Made by a program: the position numbers and the translations under genes | DNA from: an uncultured Blautia sp. | Lineage (GTDB): Bacteria > Bacillota > Clostridia > Lachnospirales > Lachnospiraceae | Direction of reading: 5' to 3' | DNA: 64,000 bases | NCBI RefSeq assembly: GCF_947654165.1 | Contig: NZ_CANTKB010000005.1 | Location: 1-64,000, forward strand | Shown here: positions 16,404 to 23,896 of the stretch, piece by piece | How the letters are laid out: every line of letters starts with the position of its first letter | Numbering within the stretch: the stretch's first letter is position 1 | Notes under the pieces: generated by a model | Told to the model about the DNA's origin: nothing | What the model saw: only the letters and a program-made list of their open reading frames with translations | The model's database searches: none

Positions 16404-17795
16404 TTAATATTCATTGCCTGGGAATTTAGGGATTCCTGCAAGTCCGGCTGCCAGATCTTCATCCGTAGGAATATAATCAGACATCTCACCATTGTTAAAT
16501 CTTTCATATGCAAACATATCAAAATAACCGGTTCCGGTAAGACCGAATACAATTGTTTTTTCTTCTCCAGTTTCTTTGCACTTAAGTGCTTCGTCCATGG
16601 CTACACGGATCGCATGGGCACTTTCCGGTGCAGGCAGAATTCCTTCTACCCGGGCAAATTGTACGGCTGCGTCAAACACAGCAGTCTGTTCTACGGAACG
16701 CGCTTCCATAAGGCCGTCATGGTAAAGCTGGGATAAAATGGAACTCATTCCATGATAACGAAGTCCTCCGGCATGGCTGGCAGACGGGATAAAGCCACTT
16801 CCGAGGGTATACATTTTTTGCAATGGCGTTACCATACCGGTATCGCAGTAATCATATACAAACTTTCCTCTTGTTAAGCTGGGACAGGATGCAGGTTCAA
16901 CGGCAATAATCTGATAATCTCGCTCTCCTCTCAGCTTTTCACCCATAAATGGGGAAATCAATCCACCCAGGTTGGAACCGCCTCCGGCACATCCGATGAT
17001 CATATCTGCTTTTACTCCGTATTTATCCAACGCTGTTTTGGTCTCCAGTCCGATGATCGTCTGATGAAGGAGAACCTGATTCATCACACTGCCAAGAACA
17101 TAACGATAGCCGTCCTGTTCGGTAGCTTTTTCTACTGCTTCTGAAATAGCACATCCGAGACTTCCAGAAGTTCCAGGATGAAGTTTAAGAATCTTTCTTC
17201 CCACTTCGGTTGTTTCAGATGGAGACGGAGTCACAGATGCTCCATAGGTTCTCATAACCTCTCTGCGAAACGGTTTTTGTTCATAGGAGCATTTTACCAT
17301 GTATACCTGACAGTCGAGTCCAAAGTAGGAACATGCCATGGAAAGAGCGGTTCCCCACTGTCCTGCACCGGTTTCCGTTGTAACACCTTTCAGTCCCTGC
17401 TTCTTCGCATAATAAGCCTGGGCAATGGCAGAATTCAGTTTATGACTTCCGCTGGTATTATTTCCTTCAAATTTATAATAAATCTTAGCCGGTGTCTGTA
17501 ATTTTTCTTCTAAACAATAGGCACGTACCAGAGGAGCCGGCCGATACATTTTATAAAAATTTCTTATTTCCTCTGGAATATCAATATAGGGTGTGGTATC
17601 ATCCAGTTCCTGTTTTACCAATTCCTTGCAAAATACCACTTCCAGTTCTTTTTCTGTCATTGGTTTTAAGGTTTCCGGGTTTAAAAGAGGAGCCGGTTTC
17701 TGTTTCATATCAGCTCGCACATTATACCATTGTTTAGGCAGTTCTGATTCTTCTAAATAGATTTTGTAGGGAATCTCTTTCATTTCTCTTGACAT
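16404..17795 (-). CDS. trpB: TrpB2-type tryptophan synthase beta chain-like PLP enzyme
   Basis: A 463-residue fold-type II PLP enzyme of the TrpB2 subgroup. Diagnostic are the N-terminal extension (RPAPLVRAYCLEEKLQ), the PLP lysine motif EGNNTSGSHKLNSA (Lys about 116), ETGAGQWGTALSMA, the phosphate-binding loop GCAGGGSNLGG and SASHAGGLRYHG near 355. TrpB2 joins indole and serine (or O-phosphoserine) to make tryptophan. No trpA or other trp genes are nearby, so it may salvage indole. I chose the start at 17795 because AAAGGAGG lies just upstream and the longer frame runs into the T-box terminator. A Trp-specific T-box leader precedes it and supports a tryptophan role. Confidence 0.9.
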   Translation of the reverse strand: MSREMKEIPYKIYLEESELPKQWYNVRADMKQKPAPLLNPETLKPMTEKELEVVFCKELVKQELDDTTPYIDIPEEIRNFYKMYRPAPLVRAYCLEEKLQTPAKIYYKFEGNNTSGSHKLNSAIAQAYYAKKQGLKGVTTETGAGQWGTALSMACSYFGLDCQVYMVKCSYEQKPFRREVMRTYGASVTPSPSETTEVGRKILKLHPGTSGSLGCAISEAVEKATEQDGYRYVLGSVMNQVLLHQTIIGLETKTALDKYGVKADMIIGCAGGGSNLGGLISPFMGEKLRGERDYQIIAVEPASCPSLTRGKFVYDYCDTGMVTPLQKMYTLGSGFIPSASHAGGLRYHGMSSILSQLYHDGLMEARSVEQTAVFDAAVQFARVEGILPAPESAHAIRVAMDEALKCKETGEEKTIVFGLTGTGYFDMFAYERFNNGEMSDYIPTDEDLAAGLAGIPKFPGNEY

Positions 17796-17831
17796 AATTT
17801 TTACCTCCTTTATGATTGCGGATTGAGGGGA

Positions 17832-18126
17832 CAAAAGAAAAAGCCCTTGTCCCCAAAAAACAATTGTTTCTAGGGACAAGAGCTAAAACTCCTGCGGTGC
17901 CACCCAATTTGATACTTGCGTACCCACTCATCGCATGCTTCACATGCTAAATTTGATAACGAAGTTTTTTCTCCGTCCTTCATACTAAATTCTGTCGGCC
18001 CTCAGAAGTCCATTCCCTTTTAGCTCTAATACTGCATCTCACCATTCGCAGCTCTCTGATATTAGAAATATGTATTAAAAACACAGAATAAAAGGTACTT
18101 ACTCTTCTTCAATGGTTTAGCTTATT
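17832..18126 (-). promoter_or_regulatory. T-box riboswitch, tryptophan specifier (UGG)
   Basis: The minus strand carries the T-box sequence GGGTGGCACCGCAGG (17905-17891). Upstream is a stem I region with the AGTA element, an apical GAGAGCTGCGAATGGTGAG segment and the specifier stretch GGGAATGGACTTCTGAG. The specifier triplet is UGG at 18012-18010, as expected for tRNA-Trp. The terminator (17884-17832) pairs AGCTCTTGTCCC with GGGGACAAGGGCT, then TTTTTCTTTT. Uncharged tRNA-Trp would favour the antiterminator and turn on trpB2. Confidence 0.9.
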
Positions 18127-18132
18127 AAATTA

Positions 18133-18162
18133 TATATATCATATTTTCTTACAAGGTGTCAA
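18133..18162 (-). promoter_or_regulatory. promoter of the T-box/trpB2 unit
   Basis: A consensus -35 TTGACA (18162-18157) and a TATATA -10 (18138-18133) are separated by 18 bases, just ahead of the T-box leader. Confidence 0.7.
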
Positions 18163-18180
18163 GTAAATATGAAAATCTTT

Positions 18181-19074
18181 TTACTTTTTGTGAATTCCGA
18201 TCTTGTAGGAAGCTTTAAAGGTATCATTAGCATCCAAGGAAACGATATCTGGTTTTTCCGATATTTCATCATGGAATCCATAGTTATCGCATCTTCCCAT
18301 CCAAGGCTCCAGGCAAACATATGGGGCACCTGGAAGGCTCCAGATTCCAAAATTGGTAAAATCAGGACATTCCATTGTAATGTAAGGTGCTCCGTCTGGG
18401 TAAGCAATTCCAACCCATTGAACCTGACTGTTGTCAAAAATCAGTGCATCGTTGTCAAACATATGCTCTGTGATAGAGCAACCATAATAGTCTCCTATCG
18501 GATCCAGAGAAAGCTGATATGGTTTTGTGGGATCGGCAGTTCCTGAACCACCTTCATGAACAAGAATATATTCCAGATTCGGATGTTTAAAAAGTAGCTT
18601 ATAATCGGTTTGTTTGGTGTTTTCCAGGATAGGAACATTAAATCCCGGATGTCCTCCAATAGTGAAATACATGGTTTCCTGATTCTTGTTTTCAACTTCC
18701 CAGATCACTTCCAGATTCCGATCATCCAGTTTATAGATTACCGTTAATTGGAAAGCAAAAGGAAAATAAGATCTGGTAGCTGCTGTGTCAGAAAGCTGAA
18801 AACGGAGGAGATCTTCTTTTTCCTCTATACATTGGAACAAAGAACCTCTGGCAAATCCATGCAACTCGGTATCAAAGCGTTGTCCTTTGTAGATACAATA
18901 GTTTTCATAATTGCGTCCCACATTTGGAAATAAAAGAGGGGAACGTCTTTCCCAGAAGGCTTTATCCCCATACCAAAGAGTTTCCTTCTCCATCTCTTTG
19001 TCATAAATACTGTAAAGTTCTGCACCTTTTTCGCACACAGACACTTTTAGAAAGTTATTTTCTATTATATACAT
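18181..19074 (-). CDS. LacX-like aldose 1-epimerase family protein
   Basis: A 297-residue beta-sandwich protein of the galactose mutarotase superfamily, LacX branch. Family landmarks: AELYSIYDK near 18, WYGDKAFWERRSPLLFPNVGR (about 36-56), the first catalytic-type His in ELHGFARG (about 74), FTIGGHPGFNVP (second His about 146), and a late acidic YITMECPDFTNFGIW. It would interconvert alpha and beta anomers of a sugar or sugar derivative; the substrate cannot be told. Start chosen at 19074 (MYIIENN) because GGGGGATTAC lies just ahead; an upstream start adds five residues. A free-standing gene between trpB2 and egsA. Confidence 0.85.
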   Translation of the reverse strand: MYIIENNFLKVSVCEKGAELYSIYDKEMEKETLWYGDKAFWERRSPLLFPNVGRNYENYCIYKGQRFDTELHGFARGSLFQCIEEKEDLLRFQLSDTAATRSYFPFAFQLTVIYKLDDRNLEVIWEVENKNQETMYFTIGGHPGFNVPILENTKQTDYKLLFKHPNLEYILVHEGGSGTADPTKPYQLSLDPIGDYYGCSITEHMFDNDALIFDNSQVQWVGIAYPDGAPYITMECPDFTNFGIWSLPGAPYVCLEPWMGRCDNYGFHDEISEKPDIVSLDANDTFKASYKIGIHKK

Positions 19075-19170
19075 TTTGTAATCCCCCATTCGTAAAAGAT
19101 ATATTCAGTTTACCATAACGTATGGAAGCCTACAAGGAAAATGGGGTTTTTTATACCTTTTTCATGGAAT

Positions 19171-20517
19171 TCATTCAGTAGGATAGAATTCTTTTATCAG
19201 GTTTTCGCTAAACTCATGCTGTAACTGGAAATCAAATAATATTTGCAATAGACCGAAGCGGTTTCGTAAATCTTTGGCAAAGTAGATACCTCGTCTGAAC
19301 AGCTCAGGGGAAACATCCAATTGAGCAGGTGAATAAGGTGCATCCATAGAGGCCAGGATTTCTTTGATCTCTTCAGCATCAGGCAGAGAATCTATTACGC
19401 TCCAGATTTCATCCTGGTGCTGCCGGAAACATTTTCGTCTCCGATTTACTTCTTTTTCTGTGTTTTTTCCAATCTGCTCTTCCAGAGTTAAGACACCGGA
19501 AGCAGCCGGACCGTATGCTTCCAAAATTTCTTTTTTCCAGAGATTCCGGTTAAAGTCCGGAACTTCTGACAGAAAAAGTAACTCCCTCTTTTTTTTTAAC
19601 ATTTCGTATAAACGGATTGCCGTAACCGTTCCAACACCAACTTTTGTTCCGTGAAGAGGATCTTTATGATTGGAAAGCAGGAACATCATTTCCCAATAAT
19701 GGGACATGTGGTGTTCACTTCCGGATGCAGGTCTGGAATTTCCAATATAACTCATAGCAATACCGCTTAATACCAGTCCTTCCATGACAGCGGCAATGGC
19801 CGATTTTTCTCTTTTGGCAGCTCCTTCCGCATTGTATGCCACCTTTCGGATAGACTGCCGCACCAATTCCATGATTTCCGGACAGATATATTCATCATTT
19901 ACAATATGTGCAATCTGCCAATCTGTAAGACATACATATTTTCCGATAATGTCCCCCACACCGGCTGCAATCATATGGAGAGGTGCATTAGCAATAATAT
20001 CTAAATCACCAAGAATCACTCTGGCAGGACGGGCTTCAAAGGTCGTTTTTAGATGCTGGATAATCAACGGTGAGACATTAGAAGCATATCCATCCATAGA
20101 CGGAGCGGTCCCTATAATGTAATAATCTATTTTCATTTTATAGCTTACATATCGGCACAAATCATTGATGGTTCCGCTTCCCACGGCCAGAATCAAATCA
20201 CAATTATTGGGAATCTGGGTGAACAGAGAAACCAAAGCCTCTTCATCAGGTACAAGTTCAGGATCGTGGAATATGATTTTATCATAGTCATATCCGGCAG
20301 TTTCCAGTTCTTCGTATACTTGAAATCCGGCAGCTTTTTCGGTATGTTTATCGCACACGACACAAAGCTTCTTATAGGTGTGTTTGGATAAAATTCTGGT
20401 AAGATGTTTAATTGCATGGTCTTCTATAATGATTTCCTCTATATCACAAAAATGTGTTTTGCCACACGAACAAGAGATTTCTTTCTGCAAATATTTTTTC
20501 CAGTCTATTTTTTCCAT
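19171..20517 (-). CDS. egsA: sn-glycerol-1-phosphate dehydrogenase (AraM/EgsA family)
   Basis: A 448-residue protein of the iron-containing alcohol dehydrogenase-like superfamily. The nucleotide-binding loop LILAVGSGTINDLCRYVSYK (about 108-127) and GTAPSMDGYASNVSPLI are typical of EgsA/AraM. The metal ligands expected of the family are visible as Asp in GVGDIIGKY (about 188), His in SGSEHHMSHYWE (about 268) and His in DPLHGTKVG (about 286). It reduces dihydroxyacetone phosphate to sn-glycerol-1-phosphate, the archaeal-handed backbone; in Bacillus AraM feeds an archaeal-type ether lipid. Beyond about 400 residues the tail is divergent. No prenyltransferase (PcrB) gene is adjacent. Confidence 0.85.
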   Translation of the reverse strand: MEKIDWKKYLQKEISCSCGKTHFCDIEEIIIEDHAIKHLTRILSKHTYKKLCVVCDKHTEKAAGFQVYEELETAGYDYDKIIFHDPELVPDEEALVSLFTQIPNNCDLILAVGSGTINDLCRYVSYKMKIDYYIIGTAPSMDGYASNVSPLIIQHLKTTFEARPARVILGDLDIIANAPLHMIAAGVGDIIGKYVCLTDWQIAHIVNDEYICPEIMELVRQSIRKVAYNAEGAAKREKSAIAAVMEGLVLSGIAMSYIGNSRPASGSEHHMSHYWEMMFLLSNHKDPLHGTKVGVGTVTAIRLYEMLKKKRELLFLSEVPDFNRNLWKKEILEAYGPAASGVLTLEEQIGKNTEKEVNRRRKCFRQHQDEIWSVIDSLPDAEEIKEILASMDAPYSPAQLDVSPELFRRGIYFAKDLRNRFGLLQILFDFQLQHEFSENLIKEFYPTE

Positions 20518-20642
20518 GAGTTTCTTCTCCCTTCTCTTTGAATCATCACATCAGGATGCTGTTTCATTGAGATAACTTTATCATGGAAAACTGCCAAACG
20601 TCAAACTTGTTGACAAAACCGAACAAGTTGAAAAAAAAGGCA

Positions 20643-21020
20643 CTATTTGATTTCCGAAGAATAATAAGGAATACAAAGGTAGGAACCACCATAGATCACG
20701 TCATTTTTCATGTGGTTTATAGACTTTACTTCTTTGATGTATTCGCCCGGAGAATCATATTCTTCTGTCATATATTCCTGAGCGATTTCCCACAAACTGG
20801 TTCCTTCATCTACCTGAATGCTGGTAAAATACTTGTTTCTTGAAGTTTCTGGGGTACCTGCACTTGTGATATGAGTTTTTCCTAAAAGCATCAGTACAAG
20901 TGAAAAAAATAAAGCAATACAGCAGAAGTTTCGTTTTCTTCGGGCAGCTTTTTGTCTTTGCATTCGTATGGGCTTTTCATTTATAATATAAAATCGCTGT
21001 TTCTGTTCCGTTGTGTACAT
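20643..21020 (-). CDS. LysM-domain protein, YneA-like SOS cell-division inhibitor candidate
   Basis: A 125-residue protein: basic cytoplasmic N-terminus (about 1-31, RMQRQKAARRKR), one membrane helix (about 32-52), then a LysM domain (about 68-120: VDEGTSLWEIAQEYM ... INHMKNDVIYGGSYLCIP). Divergent from lexA with LexA boxes in its promoter, exactly the yneA-lexA layout of Bacillus, where YneA blocks division during DNA damage. Function here is inferred from layout and domains; the protein is somewhat longer than YneA (about 103). Confidence 0.82.
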   Translation of the reverse strand: MYTTEQKQRFYIINEKPIRMQRQKAARRKRNFCCIALFFSLVLMLLGKTHITSAGTPETSRNKYFTSIQVDEGTSLWEIAQEYMTEEYDSPGEYIKEVKSINHMKNDVIYGGSYLCIPYYSSEIK

Positions 21021-21040
21021 GTTCTTCTCTCCTTTATAAT

Positions 21041-21191
21041 CGAAAGTATGTTTACGAACAAATGTTCTTTTTAATAACTAAAGAATACTATAAGAACATA
21101 TGTTTGTCAATAGTATTTCGAACATATTTTCGGTTCTTGTATTTCCTTTTGTTTTTCAGAAGGTCGAACAGGTATTCCGAATATTTGTTTG
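21041..21191. promoter_or_regulatory. array of LexA (SOS) boxes in the divergent lexA promoter region
   Basis: Against the Gram-positive SOS consensus CGAACRNRYGTTYG I find strong boxes at 21055-21068 (CGAACAAATGTTCT), 21093-21106 (AGAACATATGTTTG) and 21119-21132 (CGAACATATTTTCG). Weaker ones are at 21041-21054, 21165-21178 and 21178-21191. The 21093 box lies in the spacer of the LysM promoter (TTGACA 21110-21105, TATTCT 21087-21082). The 21178 box overlaps the lexA -35 (TTGCAT 21189-21194; -10 TATGAT 21212-21217). Confidence 0.8.
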
Positions 21192-21279
21192 CATTCTGGA
21201 GCTAATTATGTTATGATTGTGAAAATAGAATTTATTCAGAGCAAATGCTCATATACATAAAAACCGGAGGGATATCCTT

Positions 21280-21906
21280 ATGTCATATGGAAAAATAAGC
21301 GAAAAACAAAACGAAATATTAGAATATATGAAGAATGAAATTTTAAACAGAGGATTTCCACCGTCTGTCAGAGAAATCTGTGAGGCAGTTCATTTAAAAT
21401 CCACCTCTTCTGTTCACGCTCATCTGGAAAGTCTGGAAAAGAATGGCTATATCAGGAGAGACCCTACAAAACCGAGAGCCATTGAGATTGTGGATGATAA
21501 TTTTAATCTGGTTCGCCGGGAGACCGTAAATGTCCCCATTTTAGGAAAGGTGGCTGCCGGACAGCCTCTTTTAGCCGTAGAGAATGTAGAAGGATATTTT
21601 CCTATTCCGGCGGAATATATGCCGAACAACAAAACGTTTATGCTGGTAGTTCAGGGGGACAGTATGATCAATGCCGGTATTTTTGAGGGAGATTATGTGG
21701 TGGTAGAACAGAGTCCTACTGCTGAGAATGGACAGAAGGTTGTTGCCCTGTTGGATGATTCTGCTACCGTAAAAACTTTTTATAAAGAAAAGGATCATAT
21801 CCGTCTGCAGCCGGAAAATGACTATATGGATCCGATCATCGTGGAACCGGATCAGCCGTTTCAGATATTGGGAAAAGTGATCGGTGTCTTTCGTTTTATG
21901 CGTTAA
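21280..21906 (+). CDS. lexA: LexA repressor
   Basis: A 208-residue SOS repressor. The N-terminal winged helix (1-70) reads NEILEYMKNEILNRGFPPSVREICEAVHLKSTSSVHAHLESLEKNGYIRR. The autocleavage site is Ala93-Gly94 in GKVAAGQP, with the catalytic Ser128 in VQGDSMI and Lys165 in ATVKTFY, all intact. RecA-stimulated self-cleavage would relieve repression. ACCGGAGGGATATCCTT precedes the ATG. Autoregulation is supported by SOS boxes over its promoter. Confidence 0.97.
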   Translation: MSYGKISEKQNEILEYMKNEILNRGFPPSVREICEAVHLKSTSSVHAHLESLEKNGYIRRDPTKPRAIEIVDDNFNLVRRETVNVPILGKVAAGQPLLAVENVEGYFPIPAEYMPNNKTFMLVVQGDSMINAGIFEGDYVVVEQSPTAENGQKVVALLDDSATVKTFYKEKDHIRLQPENDYMDPIIVEPDQPFQILGKVIGVFRFMR

Positions 21907-21935
21907 TGCCAATGGAGACACCTAGAAAATAGAAA

Positions 21936-21986
21936 ACAAAAAAGGATTAAGAAGATTTTCTGGAGAAGTCTTCTTAATCCTTTTTA
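21936..21986. terminator. bidirectional terminator between lexA and rsfS
   Basis: AAAGGATTAAGAAGA (21941-21955) pairs with TCTTCTTAATCCTTT (21969-21983). A-runs lie on the left and TTTTT on the right, so it works for both converging genes. Confidence 0.85.
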
Positions 21987-21989
21987 TCA

Positions 21990-22343
21990 TTATGCGTTCA
22001 GGCTTTCTCTGTCAATGACAGCTCCATCTCGCCAGATTCGTTCCAGATCATAGAACAAACGATTTTCCTCGTCAAAAATGTGAATGACCACATCTCTGTA
22101 ATCCATTAAAATCCAGTTGGCACTCTGATATCCTTCCATCTGTTTCGCTTCGATGCCGGCTCTTCCGAGAACTTCATCAATATTGTCTGCCATGGCCTGA
22201 ACCTGATTGCGGTTAGAACCACTGGCAATGATAAAGTAATCTGCCAGGGTGGATACCTGCTCAATGTTGATGATCTTGATATCCTGTGCTTTTTTATCTT
22301 CCATAGCTTCACAAGCCAGACGGGCGATTTCTTTGCTGTTCAT
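21990..22343 (-). CDS. rsfS: ribosomal silencing factor RsfS
   Basis: A 117-residue RsfS/Iojap protein. Family features are IEQVSTLADYFIIASGSNRNQVQAMADNI (about 26-54), the short helix LGRAGIEAKQMEGYQSANWILMDYRDVVIHIFDEENRLFYDLERIW, and standard length. It binds ribosomal protein L14 (uL14) and blocks subunit joining in nutrient stress. AAAGGAGCG lies ahead of the ATG. It is the last gene of a run with yqeK and nadD, 3 bases after yqeK, a conserved Firmicute order. Confidence 0.95.
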   Translation of the reverse strand: MNSKEIARLACEAMEDKKAQDIKIINIEQVSTLADYFIIASGSNRNQVQAMADNIDEVLGRAGIEAKQMEGYQSANWILMDYRDVVIHIFDEENRLFYDLERIWRDGAVIDRESLNA

Positions 22344-22346
22344 AGG

Positions 22347-22943
22347 TCAGCGCTCCTTTCTTCTTTTTCCAATGTGTATAGTCTCATAGTAATGAAATGC
22401 TGTTTCTGTAGCAGGGTCAATGGGTTTTCCGGTTTTTCCTAAATAGGAAAGACTGTCCTTTAAAATATAGTACATCCCTTCATTCAGATCCATAAAAGAA
22501 ACCTTACGTATCCATTTCAGGTTTGGTGCTTTATCTCTTAATGGCTCGATATAATCTGCAATATAGATTATTTTTTCTAAATCCGTCATTTCTGCTTTGC
22601 CTGTTGTATGCCAACGGATTGCAGACAATACTTCTTCGTCCTGAATCTGGTATTTTTCACGGGCAATTGCTACTCCTAATTTTGCATGAATCAAAAATGG
22701 ATTCTGTATTTCGCAGGTGGATAATTCAATTCCGTATTTATCACAAAGTTTTCGTTTCTTTTTATTCGAAATACATTTCGCACAATCGTGAAGCAGACCT
22801 GCAAGTTTTGCCTGTTCGATATCTGCTTCATGAGCCATGGCCAATGCTGCCGCTGTGTACATTACCCCCTGGGTGTGAAGGAAGCGATCCTTATCCAGGT
22901 ATTTTTTCAGTTTTTTTTCAAACTTCGTGAAGTCTGATTTCAT
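22347..22943 (-). CDS. yqeK: YqeK-family symmetrical Ap4A hydrolase (HD domain)
   Basis: A 198-residue HD-domain metal phosphohydrolase. The HD signature is visible as HTQGVMYTAAALA (His about 20), LAGLLHDCAKC (HD about 49-50), HAKLGVAIAREKY, ALRWHTTGK-like AIRWHTTGKAEMTDLEKIIYIADYIEP. YqeK members split diadenosine tetraphosphate into two ADP. Start at 22943 (MKSDFTKFEKKL) chosen because AAGGAT lies about 10 bases upstream; the ATG at 22979 is far inside nadD. It overlaps nadD by 26 bases, typical of this operon. Confidence 0.9.
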   Translation of the reverse strand: MKSDFTKFEKKLKKYLDKDRFLHTQGVMYTAAALAMAHEADIEQAKLAGLLHDCAKCISNKKKRKLCDKYGIELSTCEIQNPFLIHAKLGVAIAREKYQIQDEEVLSAIRWHTTGKAEMTDLEKIIYIADYIEPLRDKAPNLKWIRKVSFMDLNEGMYYILKDSLSYLGKTGKPIDPATETAFHYYETIHIGKRRKER

Positions 22944-23571
22944 CTGTATCACAATCCTTATAAATATTATTTTCCACAATATAAGAAATCACTGTTTCCG
23001 GTACATAATACGCCAGAGAACGTCCTTCTTGTATCCAGGCTCGAATCTGTTTGGAAGAAATATCAATATTCAGGGAATTCAGTTTCTCTATTTTCCCGTT
23101 ATATTTTTCTTCCAGCAGTGTCATAACTGCTTCCAGCCGTTCGTAGCTGGTGTGATTTCTGGTAGCTACCAGAATCGTGCAGGCTTTTAAAATCCGCCCG
23201 GGTTCTTTCCATTTGTCAAAATCATAGAGAGAGTCTGCACCCAGAATAAAATAATAATCCGTATCAGGATGGAGCTGTTTCAGATGTTCCAGTGTTTCAT
23301 AAGTATAACTGAATCCTTCTTTTTCCATCTCTTCCATAGAAAGTTCAAAATGATCATTTGATGAAATAGCTCTTCGTACCATTTCTGTTCTCTGTGCATT
23401 ATCTGCCCTGTCTTTTCGGTTCCTTTTGTGAGGAGGATTGCCTGCCGGCATAAACAGAACTTTATCCAGATGAAACTGCTGGTAAGCTGTTTCACCTAAG
23501 ATCAGATGTCCGATATGGATCGGATCAAAAGTTCCGCCCATGATACCGATTTTTTTCCTTTTTTCCATCAT
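22918..23571 (-). CDS. nadD: nicotinate-nucleotide adenylyltransferase NadD
   Basis: A 217-residue nucleotidyltransferase. The (H/T)xGH signature is in GGTFDPIHIGHLILGE (about 12-27), with the substrate loop MPAGNPPHKRNRKDRADNAQRTEMV and the late ISSKQIRAWIQEGRSLAYYVPETV (ISxTxIR-type motif). It adenylates nicotinate mononucleotide in NAD synthesis. First of the nadD-yqeK-rsfS set, 21 bases after yhbY. Confidence 0.96.
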   Translation of the reverse strand: MMEKRKKIGIMGGTFDPIHIGHLILGETAYQQFHLDKVLFMPAGNPPHKRNRKDRADNAQRTEMVRRAISSNDHFELSMEEMEKEGFSYTYETLEHLKQLHPDTDYYFILGADSLYDFDKWKEPGRILKACTILVATRNHTSYERLEAVMTLLEEKYNGKIEKLNSLNIDISSKQIRAWIQEGRSLAYYVPETVISYIVENNIYKDCDTDEIRLHEV

Positions 23572-23592
23572 GACTGCTGCCTCTTTTGATAT

Positions 23593-23883
23593 TTATGGCA
23601 AAAAGATTTTTTTCTTTTTATCTTTTCCTTCTTTATACAAAACGATTTTCTTTCCAATTACCTGTACGACCTGTGAATGAGTACGTTCAGCCAAAATCTG
23701 AGCGATTTCTCTTGGATCGTCCATACAATTTTGCAGTACACTGATTTTGATCAGTTCTCTTGCCTCTAATGCCTCTGCTACGGCAGCCGTATTTTCCGGT
23801 GTCAGGCTGGATTTCCCAATCTGGAAAATAGGTTCCATTGTCATAGCAAGTCCTTTTAAATAAGCTCTTTGTTTGCTTGTCAT
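23593..23883 (-). CDS. yhbY: YhbY-family ribosome assembly RNA-binding protein (CRM domain)
   Basis: A 96-residue CRM-domain protein. It reads MTSKQRAYLKGLAMTMEPIFQIGKSSLTPE..., then AVAEALEARELIKISVLQNC and VVQVIGKKIVLYK, the family pattern with the GKSSLT-like GxxG loop. It binds pre-50S particles during assembly. Start at 23883 follows CAGGAGA; the longer frame reads back into obgE. Located between obgE and nadD. Confidence 0.93.
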   Translation of the reverse strand: MTSKQRAYLKGLAMTMEPIFQIGKSSLTPENTAAVAEALEARELIKISVLQNCMDDPREIAQILAERTHSQVVQVIGKKIVLYKEGKDKKKKIFLP

Positions 23884-23896
23884 GGTTTTCTCCTGT

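Noticed and set aside
20604..20629. terminator after the LysM gene (AACTTGTT / AACAAGTT)
   Set aside because: The inverted repeat has no U-tract after it on the minus strand; the T-run lies on the wrong side. It may instead mark the egsA promoter region.
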